From CAIUPE01 sp046091665 (GTDB lineage Bacteria > Pseudomonadota > Alphaproteobacteria > Rhizobiales > Beijerinckiaceae), in contig JBJTCD010000038.1 in assembly GCA_046091665.1 (NCBI GenBank), positions 1 through 18,628 of the forward strand: a stretch of DNA of 18,628 nt, in the 5' to 3' direction. The translations under genes were made by a program, and so were the position numbers. The notes below the pieces were generated by a model that was given only the letters and a program-made list of their open reading frames with translations, was not told the DNA's origin and ran no database searches. This document shows positions 1 to 7,472 of the stretch, one piece after another; the stretch's first letter is position 1, and each line of letters opens with the position of its first letter.

Positions 1-475
1 GATCAATACTGCGTATAAAATAAAAATGATGTTTCGCATTGCGGAAGGCGCTGAGCGACAAACGACCGACGGTCAAAAACACACGCTTCGGCTTTTCACC
101 CAATGCCTTAACCGCCGCGTCAACGCTTCCAACGCACTTCCATTGATCCCCTTCAACTTGTTCCCACGCTGGTCGCGTGAAAACAAGACGCGGAAGATCG
201 ATTGCATCACAGGCGTGAGCGGCATGTTGCGTCATTTGCGCGGCAAAGGGATGCGTCGCATCAATCACACCGCTGATGGATTGCGATTTGAGAAAGTCAA
301 TCAACCCATCGACACCGCCAAAACCACCAATGCGATGCGGGATCGGCGGGCGCGTGGGGGCTTCGGTTCGGCCAGCGAGAGACAGCACTACATCAAGATC
401 AGAGCATTGCGCGAGCGCACGCGCCAAAGCGCTCGCTTCTGTTGTGCCGCCCAAAATCAAAACGCGCTTGCGCAT
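1..475 (-). CDS. cobK: Precorrin-6A reductase CobK (3' end outside window)
   Basis: NADPH-dependent reduction of the precorrin-6A macrocycle to precorrin-6B in aerobic cobalamin synthesis. The reading frame is open from an ATG at 475-473 to the window edge, giving 158 codons of a protein that is usually about 250 residues, so the C-terminal third is missing. The N-terminus reads MRKRVLILGGTTEASALARA, the glycine-rich dinucleotide-binding start typical of CobK/CbiJ. About 80 residues in comes DATHPFAAQMTQ, a family hallmark, then a TRPAWE segment. It is divergent from cobL, with only 35 bp between the start codons, and has a weak AGG ribosome site. The plus-strand frame at 26-514 is its antisense shadow. 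Identification is by motif recognition and context, and it is firm. Confidence 0.93.
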   Translation of the reverse strand, partial: MRKRVLILGGTTEASALARALAQCSDLDVVLSLAGRTEAPTRPPIPHRIGGFGGVDGLIDFLKSQSISGVIDATHPFAAQMTQHAAHACDAIDLPRLVFTRPAWEQVEGDQWKCVGSVDAAVKALGEKPKRVFLTVGRLSLSAFRNAKHHFYFIRSID

Positions 476-510
476 AGACCTATCAAACCAACTTGCAATA
501 GGGTTTCGTT

Positions 511-1734
511 ATGACGACGCCCTGGCTCACTTTTATCGGTATTGGCGAAGATGGTCGAGAGGGTTTATCGCCGCTCGCTCAACGATTGATTGATCAGGCA
601 CCTTTTGTAATGGGTGGCGTGAGACATTTATCATTAATCGGCCCCATCAAAGGCGAAACTAAATCCTGGCCACATCCGTTTGAAGACGGCATCAATGAAA
701 TCCTTGCGCGGCGGGGCCATGACACGCTCATCATCGCGTCGGGCGATCCGTTTCTTTATGGCGTTGGCGCAACGTTGTCGCATCATATCCCCGCGAGCGA
801 GATGATTATTGTTCCCGCCCCTTCGGCGTTCAGTCTCATGGCGGCGCGCTTGGGTTGGGCTTTGCAAGAATGCGCGCAACTCACTTTGCATGGCCGCCCG
901 CTTAAGAAAATCATTCCGCATCTTCACCCTCACGCACGGCTTCTCGCTTTATCATGGGATGGCTCAACGCCGCATAAAATCGCCAAACTCCTTGTCGAGC
1001 GCGGAATGGGCGAAAGTGTGATTCATATTGGCGAAGCGCTGGGAGGCCCGCGCGAATCGCTTTCACATATCATAGCGAAAGATTTAAATCTGGCGCCGAA
1101 AGAGTTTGATCCGCTCAACACAATCGGTGTTGAGATTGTCGCCGGGCGTGAAGCCCGCATCATGCCGCTTGCATCAGGCCTTGAAGACTCTTGGTTTGAG
1201 CATGACAATCAAATTACAAAAAGAGAAATTCGTGCAATTACGCTTTCATCTTTAAAGCCGCATCAAGGTGCGCTTTTGTGGGATATTGGCGCGGGTTCGG
1301 GTTCGATTTCAATTGAGTGGATGCTTTGTCATAAGGCAAATCGGGCAATCGCTATTGAGGTAAGGCCTGATCGTGCCGCGCGCATCACGCGAAACGCCCT
1401 CGCTTTTGGTCTTACCGAATTGATGGTGATTGAAGATGAAGCGCCTGATGCTTTGCAAAATTTACCGCAACCCGATGCGATTTTTATCGGCGGTGGTGGC
1501 ACTGATCCGCGCGTAATTGATCAAGCGCTTGCCGCGTTGAAACCCGGTGGTCATCTGGTCGTGAACGCAGTGACCATAGAAACGCAAGCTGATCTCATGC
1601 AGCGTCATGTTGCACTCGGCGGCACCCTCATCAAAATTGATATCGCGCGTGCGGATCCCGTTGGTCCCTATCATGGCTGGCGCGCATCGATGCCGGTCAT
1701 TCAATGGACCTTCATGAAGGAGCACGCTTCATGA
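511..1734 (+). CDS. cobL: Precorrin-6Y C5,15-methyltransferase (decarboxylating) CobL
   Basis: Bifunctional cytosolic enzyme that methylates precorrin-6B at C5 and C15 and decarboxylates the acetate side chain, giving precorrin-8. At 407 residues it has the usual size of the CbiE-CbiT fusion. The CbiE-type tetrapyrrole methylase half opens with LTFIGIGEDG and has the GDPFLYG loop at residues 78-84. The CbiT-type Rossmann half starts near residue 230, with SAM motif I DIGAGSG at 258-264, then an acidic motif II (IEVRPDR) and an IFIGGGG/LKPGGHLVV pair near the end. The ATG at 511 has AGGG about 7 nt upstream. Its TGA overlaps the cobE ATG. First gene of a cobL-cobE-cobM run, divergent from cobK. 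Confidence 0.96.
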   Translation: MTTPWLTFIGIGEDGREGLSPLAQRLIDQAPFVMGGVRHLSLIGPIKGETKSWPHPFEDGINEILARRGHDTLIIASGDPFLYGVGATLSHHIPASEMIIVPAPSAFSLMAARLGWALQECAQLTLHGRPLKKIIPHLHPHARLLALSWDGSTPHKIAKLLVERGMGESVIHIGEALGGPRESLSHIIAKDLNLAPKEFDPLNTIGVEIVAGREARIMPLASGLEDSWFEHDNQITKREIRAITLSSLKPHQGALLWDIGAGSGSISIEWMLCHKANRAIAIEVRPDRAARITRNALAFGLTELMVIEDEAPDALQNLPQPDAIFIGGGGTDPRVIDQALAALKPGGHLVVNAVTIETQADLMQRHVALGGTLIKIDIARADPVGPYHGWRASMPVIQWTFMKEHAS

Positions 1735-2114
1735 TGGCGATTGGCATTGGTTGCAAAGCGGGCACAAAAGCGGAAGCGATTATTGCGCTTGTTGAAACAG
1801 CGCTTTTCCGCGTCGAACGCGATTCAATCGCGGGGCTTTTCACCATTGCAGAAAAGGCGCATGAGGCGGGACTTCATGAAGCCGCCGCGCGCTTATCTTT
1901 GCCTTTGATGTTTTTGCCAGAAACATCAGTAAAAAATGTCGCTTGCAAAACGGAGACACGGTCGGACCGTGTTGTGCAACTTTTCGGCGTTCCCTCTGTG
2001 GCTGAAACGGCGGCACTCGCAGGCGCGGGGGATGGTGCCATACTCATTCTGCCACGCATCAGCGAAGGCGGCGTCACCTGCGCGATCGCACAATCAGGAG
2101 GACCCTCCTCATGA
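1731..2114 (+). CDS. cobE: CobE (CbiG C-terminal-like) cobalamin biosynthesis protein
   Basis: A 127-residue stand-alone homologue of the C-terminal domain of CbiG. In known aerobic clusters CobE is found beside the ring-contraction and methylation genes, but its exact role is not settled. Family features are the IGIGCKAGT start, LHEAAARLSLPLMFLP, GVPSVAETAAL and a final EGGVTCAIAQSG. I chose the ATG at 1731, which overlaps the cobL stop as ATGA and has GAAGGAG (1716-1722) 8 nt upstream. The frame is also open from an ATG at 1704, but that would add a tail inside cobL with no better ribosome site. Its stop overlaps the cobM start. The usual D-x-K-x-x-E segment appears altered here to AEKAHE. 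Confidence 0.87.
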   Translation: MMAIGIGCKAGTKAEAIIALVETALFRVERDSIAGLFTIAEKAHEAGLHEAAARLSLPLMFLPETSVKNVACKTETRSDRVVQLFGVPSVAETAALAGAGDGAILILPRISEGGVTCAIAQSGGPSS

Positions 2115-2884
2115 AGGTGCATTTTATCGGCGCTGGCCCCGGTGCACCTGATTTGATCACGCTGCGCGGGCGCGATCTCATCGCGCTTAGCCCCGTATGC
2201 CTTTATGCAGGCTCGCTGGTGCCAAAGGAAATTTTAAGCCATTGCCCAAAAGAAGCGCGTATCATCAACACAGCGCCGTTGTCCCTTGATGAAATCGGTG
2301 CGGAATTCAAACGCGCGAAGGAAGAAAATCATGACGTCGCGCGGCTTCATTCCGGTGATTTATCAGTTTGGAGCGCGATGGGTGAACAGCTTGATCTTTT
2401 GAAAAGGCTTGGCATCGAATACACGATCACACCGGGCGTTCCGAGTTTTGCAGCAGCGGCTGCTTCACTCTCTGTCGAACTCACGCGGCCTGAAGTGGTA
2501 CAATCCATCGTGCTCACGCGCACACCAGGGCGAGCCTCCTCCATGCCTGAACGCGAGACGCTCGAAGCCTTCGCAAAAACCGGTGCGGTGCTCGCTATAC
2601 ATCTTTCAATCCATACGCTTGAGAGCGTCATTGAAACACTTCTGCCGCATTATGGCGATGAGTGCCCCGTGGCGATTGTCTATCGTGCGAGCTGGCCCGA
2701 TGAGATGATCATTCGCGGCACGTTAAGCACCATCGCCACTCAATTTTCTGAACACACTGTTGAACGCACGGCGCTTATTCTCGTTGGGCATTCACTGGGA
2801 GATGGCGCTTTCAAAAACAGCGCGCTTTATGATGGAGACTATCAACGGCGTTTTCGCACACCGGGCTGGCGGGGGACGCAGTGA
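2111..2884 (+). CDS. cobM: Precorrin-4 C11-methyltransferase CobM
   Basis: SAM-dependent methylation at C11, converting precorrin-4 to precorrin-5. The 257 residues match the family's usual size. Visible landmarks are the N-terminal VHFIGAGPGAPDLITLRG loop of tetrapyrrole methylases, CLYAGSLVP, the LHSGDLSVW strand-loop near residue 77, TPGVPSF, and the CobM-typical LTRTPGRASSMP. The start is fixed by an ATGA overlap with cobE and a perfect AGGAGGA at 2096-2102, 8 nt upstream. This is the strongest ribosome site in the cob run, which suggests efficient translation. It converges on cbiD with 14 bp between the stop codons and no clear terminator hairpin between them. Confidence 0.97.
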   Translation: MKVHFIGAGPGAPDLITLRGRDLIALSPVCLYAGSLVPKEILSHCPKEARIINTAPLSLDEIGAEFKRAKEENHDVARLHSGDLSVWSAMGEQLDLLKRLGIEYTITPGVPSFAAAAASLSVELTRPEVVQSIVLTRTPGRASSMPERETLEAFAKTGAVLAIHLSIHTLESVIETLLPHYGDECPVAIVYRASWPDEMIIRGTLSTIATQFSEHTVERTALILVGHSLGDGAFKNSALYDGDYQRRFRTPGWRGTQ

Positions 2885-2898
2885 TGCGCCTGATGTTC

Positions 2899-4011
2899 TT
2901 AAACAATTTTTGGTTGAGTCCGCGCTACCACTTGACCCGCGCGATCAACAATCACGACATCAAGAAGACTACCCGAACCCGTGAGCGCTTTAGCCGCCGT
3001 CTTCCACGCGTCTTCCGCAATCAAAGCGCCAATATCAATGCCGCGCGCGGCACAGTTAGTAAGGACTTCATTCGCCGTATTGGAGTGTCGTACAGTCTCG
3101 ACAAAATTCGTATCACCGCCCGCTTCACGCACGCGCGCGGAAAGATAATTCAAATCGACTTCGCCACGGCGCGAATGAAGATCGAGAAGACCTTGGCCAA
3201 GCTTCGTCATTTTGGCAAAGCCGCCCCCCACCGTGATCTTTTGCACCGGATGCGTTTTCAGATATTTCAACATGCCGCCCGCGAAATCGCCCATATCAAT
3301 GAGGGCGACATCAGGCAGCGTATGAAATTTTTGGATCGCTTTTTCGGATGTATGACCCGTTGCGCCCGCAACATGCGTGATGCCTTCGGCGCGCGCGACA
3401 TCAATGCCGCGATGAATGGAGGCGATCCACGCCGCGCAAGAAAAAGGAATAACAACACCGGTCGTTCCCAAAATCGAAAGCCCACCGACAATTCCCAAAC
3501 GCGGATTGAGTGTTTGCGCGGCGAGCGCTTCGCCATTCGGAATCGAAATTTCAATTTCAACATCGCGCGGACCGGAGAGTTCACGCGCAGCTTCATCAAT
3601 CGCGATGCGCATCATCTCGCGCGGCACGGGATTGATCGCGGGCTCCCCGGGCGGAATGACAAGACCCGGCTTCGTCACCATGCCGACACCTTGGCCCGCT
3701 TTGAATGTAACGCCAGTTCCTATCGCGCCACGACGCACCGTTGCGATGATCAAAGCCCCATGCGTGACGTCGGGATCATCGCCCGCATCTTTGATGACAC
3801 AAGCACGCGCAAAATTTTCATTCAGTTCACTTTGCGCAATCGAGAAGACGGGACGCGTGCCATTCGGCAAAAGCACGTCAACGCTTGCAGGCATATCGCC
3901 CGTTACAAGCGCGGTGTAAGCGGCGCGCGCGGCAGCCGTCGCGCAGGTGCCCGTCGTCCAACCCCGGCGCAAGCTTGGCATCTCTTTGAAAGGGGAATCG
4001 TCTTCGCTCAT
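2899..4011 (-). CDS. cbiD: Cobalt-precorrin-5B C1-methyltransferase CbiD
   Basis: SAM-dependent C1-methyltransferase of corrin-ring synthesis. In the anaerobic pathway CbiD acts on cobalt-precorrin-5B; beside aerobic genes it is often taken as the functional stand-in for CobF. The protein has the CbiD N-terminal signature RRGWTTGTCATAAARAA at residues 15-31, then DVLLPNGTRP, IKDAGDDPDVTHG, a glycine-rich GVGMVTKPGL and GATGHTSEKA. The frame is open to 4137, but I chose the ATG at 4011 (370 residues, normal for the family). The extra 42 residues would run into cobB and are not CbiD-like, and a TAGGA site (complement of 4021-4025) lies 9 nt upstream. It sits on the opposite strand to its cob neighbours, convergent with cobM and divergent from cobB. 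Confidence 0.95.
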   Translation of the reverse strand: MSEDDSPFKEMPSLRRGWTTGTCATAAARAAYTALVTGDMPASVDVLLPNGTRPVFSIAQSELNENFARACVIKDAGDDPDVTHGALIIATVRRGAIGTGVTFKAGQGVGMVTKPGLVIPPGEPAINPVPREMMRIAIDEAARELSGPRDVEIEISIPNGEALAAQTLNPRLGIVGGLSILGTTGVVIPFSCAAWIASIHRGIDVARAEGITHVAGATGHTSEKAIQKFHTLPDVALIDMGDFAGGMLKYLKTHPVQKITVGGGFAKMTKLGQGLLDLHSRRGEVDLNYLSARVREAGGDTNFVETVRHSNTANEVLTNCAARGIDIGALIAEDAWKTAAKALTGSGSLLDVVIVDRAGQVVARTQPKIV

Positions 4012-4064
4012 CGCATCGGTTCCTACCGGATGATCGACCTTCAACGCAAATCCGGAGGCTTGAT

Positions 4065-5408
4065 GTGATCTCTCCTGGCACATTGTCTCGTGGTCTTGTG
4101 ATTGCCGCGCCGCGATCCTCCTCGGGTAAAACCACAATCACGCTCGGGCTATTGCGCGCTTTTCACCGCAGAGGCATTGCCGTAAGAGGACTTAAATGCG
4201 GGCCCGATTATATCGATCCTGCTTTTCACGCCGCCGCTTGCGGCAAGCCCAGCCTGAATCTCGATGCGTGGGCCATGGGTCCAGATTTGATGGCGTCGCT
4301 GGCATTCGATGCTGCGCAGGAGTCCGAGCTCACTTTATGCGAAGGCCTGATGGGGCTCTTTGACGGCGTGCCCGCTGAACTAGGGCGCAGTGGTTCGAGC
4401 GCCGATGTTGCGGCCGCAACAGGCTGGCCTGTTGTGCTGGTGATTGATGTAAGCGGGCAATCGCAATCGGCAGGCGCTGTGGCGTTTGGCTGCGCGACCT
4501 TCGATCCGCGTATCAAAATTGCAGGTGTCATTCTCAACAAAGTTGGAAGTGATCGCCATCGCTATCTCATTGGTCTTGCGATGGAGAAAGCGGGTCTCAA
4601 AATTTTAGGCAGTGTGCCGCGTGATGCGTCTGCGACGATCCCCGAGCGCCATTTGGGTCTCGTACAAGCGGAAGAAACAAAAGAGCTTGATCGCATTCTT
4701 GATCACATGGCCGATCTTGTTGAGAACCATGTTGATCTTGATGCCGTGCGCGAAGCTGCAAAGACGCCAACGATGCAAAATGATGCGCAAATTCAGGCGA
4801 TCAAGCCGCCCGGCCAACGCATCGCCCTTGCGCGTGATGCCGCATTCTCTTTCATCTATCCGCATCATCTTGCAAGCTGGCGCAAAGCGGGTGCGGAGAT
4901 TCTTCCCTTCTCGCCTTTAAACAATGAAGCGCCCGATGGAACATGTGATGTGTGTTGGTTGCCCGGCGGTTATCCTGAACTCCATGCAAGCACTATTTCT
5001 CACGCACAGGAATTTTTGAACGGCCTTCGCCGCTTTGCTGAGACTAAATCCATTCATGGTGAATGTGGTGGCTATATGGTTCTCGGCGAAACACTCACCG
5101 ATGCCGAAGAGCATGAATGGCCGATGGCCAATCTCTTGAGTGTGAAGACAAGTTTCGCCAAACGTAAAATGACGCTCGGCTATCGCGATGCGACTTTGCT
5201 TGATGATACACCGCTCGGCAAAAAAGGCGCGCATCTGCGCGGTCATGAATTTCACTATGCAACCATCACGGATCTTGGCAGCGATGACGCTTTTGCAACC
5301 GTCATCGATGCCTATGGCTCTGATCCTAAACCTTCGGGCAGCCGTCGCGGATATGTGACGGGAAGTTTTTTTCATGCCATAGCTGAAACCACATCGCGAA
5401 AGAGATGA
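4065..5408 (+). CDS. cobB: Cobyrinate / hydrogenobyrinate a,c-diamide synthase
   Basis: ATP- and glutamine-dependent amidation of the a and c carboxylates of the corrin ring. The 447-residue protein has the two-domain CobB/CbiA plan. A dethiobiotin-synthetase-like ATP domain carries P-loop APRSSSGKTT (GKT at residues 21-23) and KCGPDYIDPAFH. A class I glutamine amidotransferase domain has the nucleophile in HGECGGYMVLG (Cys334) and HEFHY at 394-398. Translation starts at a GTG with GGAGG (4054-4058) 6 nt upstream; the nearby ATG runs straight into a stop. Whether the natural substrate is cobyrinate or hydrogenobyrinate cannot be told from sequence, but cobK, cobL and cobM nearby favour the aerobic pathway. 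The permease gene follows after 3 bp. Confidence 0.96.
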   Translation: MISPGTLSRGLVIAAPRSSSGKTTITLGLLRAFHRRGIAVRGLKCGPDYIDPAFHAAACGKPSLNLDAWAMGPDLMASLAFDAAQESELTLCEGLMGLFDGVPAELGRSGSSADVAAATGWPVVLVIDVSGQSQSAGAVAFGCATFDPRIKIAGVILNKVGSDRHRYLIGLAMEKAGLKILGSVPRDASATIPERHLGLVQAEETKELDRILDHMADLVENHVDLDAVREAAKTPTMQNDAQIQAIKPPGQRIALARDAAFSFIYPHHLASWRKAGAEILPFSPLNNEAPDGTCDVCWLPGGYPELHASTISHAQEFLNGLRRFAETKSIHGECGGYMVLGETLTDAEEHEWPMANLLSVKTSFAKRKMTLGYRDATLLDDTPLGKKGAHLRGHEFHYATITDLGSDDAFATVIDAYGSDPKPSGSRRGYVTGSFFHAIAETTSRKR

Positions 5409-5411
5409 ACC

Positions 5412-6467
5412 ATGGACGCCCCTCTCGCTCACACCCGTTCTGATCACGCGCCCTTGAAGCCGCGCATCATTGCGTTATTTTCGGGTTTGCTGCTCGCCAA
5501 TCTTCTCGTTTGGCTTTGGGCACTTCTAACCTTTGGTGATCAACCGGTCCTCTTAGGCACCTGTGCATTGGCTTATGTGTTAGGCCTTCGCCATGCAGTT
5601 GATCCTGATCATATTGCGGCGATTGACAATGTTACCCGCAAATTGATGCAGGAAGGTAAAAAGCCTTTAACGGCTGGGCTTTTCTTTGCGCTTGGCCATT
5701 CAACGTTGATCTGCGTCGCTGTGTGGTTGATTGCGCTCACCGCGCGTTCATTTGATGATTCGACTTTTGCCGATTGGCGCGATTATGGCGGTTTATTTTC
5801 AACGCTTTTCTCAGCGAGTTTTCTTTTCGTCATCGCCTTGTTCAATCTTGGTGTTTTTCTAAACGTTTTGAAAACCGCCCGCATGATCCGCTCGGGTCAA
5901 GACTGGTCTGAAGAGGAATTAAATCGCGCGTTGAATGGTAGAGGTTTTATTGCGCGCCTTATGCGGCCATTGTTCAAGCTCATCTCGCGCGGTTGGCATA
6001 TGTTTCCGCTCGGCTTCCTGTTCGGTCTCGGCTTTGATACCGCAACCGAGATTAGCCTCTTTGGCATCGCAGCGGCGGAGGCAGCAGGCGGATGTTGCAC
6101 GCTTATCTCTGTGATGGTTTTTCCGGCACTTTTTACAGCAGGCATGGCGCTTGTCGATACGCTTGATGGTGTGTTGATGGTTGGTGCCTATCAATGGGCC
6201 TATCTCAATCCGCGACGCAAGATCACCTATAATCTCATCATCACCGGTCTCTCTGTGATTGTCGCGCTGGTCATCGGCCTCATTGAAGTGTTGGGCCTTA
6301 TTCATGAAAAGCTCGATCTCACCGGAACATTTTGGGATCGCGTCGGTGTGCTTTGGGATCACTTTGGTGATCTCGGTTTTGTCATCATTGGTATTTTTGC
6401 AATCGCTTGGGCTGCTTCATGGTTTTTGTCGCGCTCCAATCGTGCGCTGCGCATTCGTGCTGAATAG
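5412..6467 (+). CDS. NiCoT-family nickel/cobalt transporter
   Basis: Inner-membrane permease of the HoxN/NixA/NhlF (NiCoT) family, 351 residues with about eight hydrophobic segments. The metal-selectivity signature HAVDPDHIAAIDNVTR starts at His61. A FFALGHST segment follows, and the second family signature LGFDTATE lies at 206-213. NiCoT members carry Ni2+, Co2+ or both, and sequence alone does not settle which. Placement 3 bp after cobB, so almost surely cotranscribed, argues for cobalt supply to corrin synthesis. The formate dehydrogenase downstream is a molybdenum enzyme and does not need nickel. The ATG has only a weak AGAG-like ribosome site, so translation may be coupled to cobB. Confidence 0.94.
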   Translation: MDAPLAHTRSDHAPLKPRIIALFSGLLLANLLVWLWALLTFGDQPVLLGTCALAYVLGLRHAVDPDHIAAIDNVTRKLMQEGKKPLTAGLFFALGHSTLICVAVWLIALTARSFDDSTFADWRDYGGLFSTLFSASFLFVIALFNLGVFLNVLKTARMIRSGQDWSEEELNRALNGRGFIARLMRPLFKLISRGWHMFPLGFLFGLGFDTATEISLFGIAAAEAAGGCCTLISVMVFPALFTAGMALVDTLDGVLMVGAYQWAYLNPRRKITYNLIITGLSVIVALVIGLIEVLGLIHEKLDLTGTFWDRVGVLWDHFGDLGFVIIGIFAIAWAASWFLSRSNRALRIRAE

Positions 6468-6475
6468 GGTGATCG

Positions 6476-7366
6476 ATGGTCATCAAACAACTCGCTTATC
6501 TTGTCGCTCTTGCGCGTGAGAAACATTTCGCGCGCGCGGCGAAAGCGAGCAATATCTCGCAACCAACATTATCAGGTGCGATCCGCGCATTAGAGGACGA
6601 ACTGGGTGTTCCCCTTGTCGAGCGCGGGCATCGCTTTACCGGTTTTACAGCTGAAGGCGAGATGATCCTTGAACATGCGAAACGCATTCTCGCCGAAATC
6701 GACACGATGGGCCAAAGTCTCTCGGATGTGCGGCAAGGATTGAAAGGTCGTTTGCGTTTGGGCGCCATCCCGACAGCGCTGCCCCTTGTCGCGCAAATCA
6801 CTGGCCCCTTCTCCGAACGCTATCCGGCGGTGACACTCACCGTGCTCTCGATGACATCAAACGCCATTCAAGCGGCCATCGACAATTTTGATATTGATGT
6901 CGGCATCACCTATCTAGACAATGAGCCGCTCGAGCGCGTTGTGTCGAAGCCATTATATAATGAGACCTATGTTCTGCTCACGCGCGAGGATAGCGAGCTT
7001 GCGAAGCGCGACGAGATCGGCTGGCGCGAAGCAGCGGACCTGAACTTATGTCTTTTGACGCCCGATATGCAGAACCGGCGCATTCTCGACGGGATTTTCC
7101 GTTCCGTCGGCAAAGCCCCCGTGCCGGTGATGGAGACAAATTCGATCTTCAATCTCTGCAGCCACGCGGCGGTTGCCGGCTGGGTTTCGATTGTCCCCTC
7201 ACAATTGCCGCGCTTTTTCGGCATTCCCTCGGGCTTGAAGGCGCTTCGTCTTATGGACCCTGCCGCCTCCCGCTCGGTCGGCATTATCTTGGCAGACCGG
7301 CAGCCGCAGGCCCCGCTGGCGCAGAGTTTGATGGCGATCTCTGAACCCATCCCGATGAGCGAATAA
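6476..7366 (+). CDS. LysR-type regulator, probable regulator of fds (FdsR-like)
   Basis: A 296-residue LysR-family regulator. The N-terminal winged helix-turn-helix occupies about residues 1-60, with the family core FARAAKASNISQPTLSGAIR, and is followed by the linker helix (EMILEHAKRILAEID). The effector-binding domain starts near GRLRLGAIPTALPLVA, about residue 90. The ATG at 6476 has an AGGG site (6466-6469) about 6 nt upstream. The gene lies 8 bp after the permease and 106 bp before fdsG, on the same strand. LysR-type FdsR proteins are known next to fds operons, so formate-related control of fdsG is likely; this is inferred from position. Its own transcription may come from cobB and the permease. 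Confidence 0.93.
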   Translation: MVIKQLAYLVALAREKHFARAAKASNISQPTLSGAIRALEDELGVPLVERGHRFTGFTAEGEMILEHAKRILAEIDTMGQSLSDVRQGLKGRLRLGAIPTALPLVAQITGPFSERYPAVTLTVLSMTSNAIQAAIDNFDIDVGITYLDNEPLERVVSKPLYNETYVLLTREDSELAKRDEIGWREAADLNLCLLTPDMQNRRILDGIFRSVGKAPVPVMETNSIFNLCSHAAVAGWVSIVPSQLPRFFGIPSGLKALRLMDPAASRSVGIILADRQPQAPLAQSLMAISEPIPMSE

Positions 7367-7416
7367 TCGGAAATTCCGATCAAATAATCCAAAAAAACGA
7401 TTTGATCGCCGATCAA
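7366..7416 (+). promoter_or_regulatory. Dyad-rich regulatory region upstream of fdsG, candidate LysR operators
   Basis: Two 15-bp perfect dyads are visible: ATCGGAA-A-TTCCGAT at 7366-7380, which begins on the last base of the regulator's stop codon, and TTGATC-GCC-GATCAA at 7402-7416. Each contains the T-N11-A spacing typical of LysR-type boxes, and their centres are 36 bp apart. A longer dyad, CGATCAAAT-N14-ATTTGATCG (7377-7408), links them. A paired recognition/activation site for the adjacent regulator is inferred. I could not place a convincing -10 element; GTTAAC at 7436-7441 is a weak candidate. Confidence 0.6.
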
Positions 7417-7441
7417 CTTTCAGTGACAAATGCGCGTTAAC

Positions 7442-7460
7442 AGAGCGGAACAACCGCTTT
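7442..7460 (+). other. Small hairpin with short T run in the fdsG leader
   Basis: The arms AGAGCGG (7442-7448) and CCGCTTT (7454-7460) can form a 7-bp stem with one G-U pair around the loop AACAA, and the T run is four bases (7458-7461). It ends just before the GGGGGAA ribosome site of fdsG. It could be a weak terminator for transcripts reading out of the LysR gene, a leader structure of fds, or chance. Confidence 0.3.
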
Positions 7461-7472
7461 TCGGGGGAACGC

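Noticed and set aside
26..514. 162-codon plus-strand open frame
   Set aside because: Lies antisense to cobK, whose frame has clear family motifs; the plus-strand translation resembles nothing and is basic and low in structure.
2885..2898. Bidirectional terminator between convergent cobM and cbiD
   Set aside because: The gap is only 14 bp and shows no GC-rich stem with a T run on either strand.
2881..4068. 395-codon plus-strand frame between cobM and cobB
   Set aside because: It is the antisense of cbiD, which has unmistakable family motifs; the plus translation is rich in Arg and Asn, typical of a shadow frame.
4012..4137. 42-residue N-terminal extension of CbiD
   Set aside because: It would overlap the cobB start, has no CbiD similarity, and the ATG at 4011 has a good ribosome site and gives the normal length.
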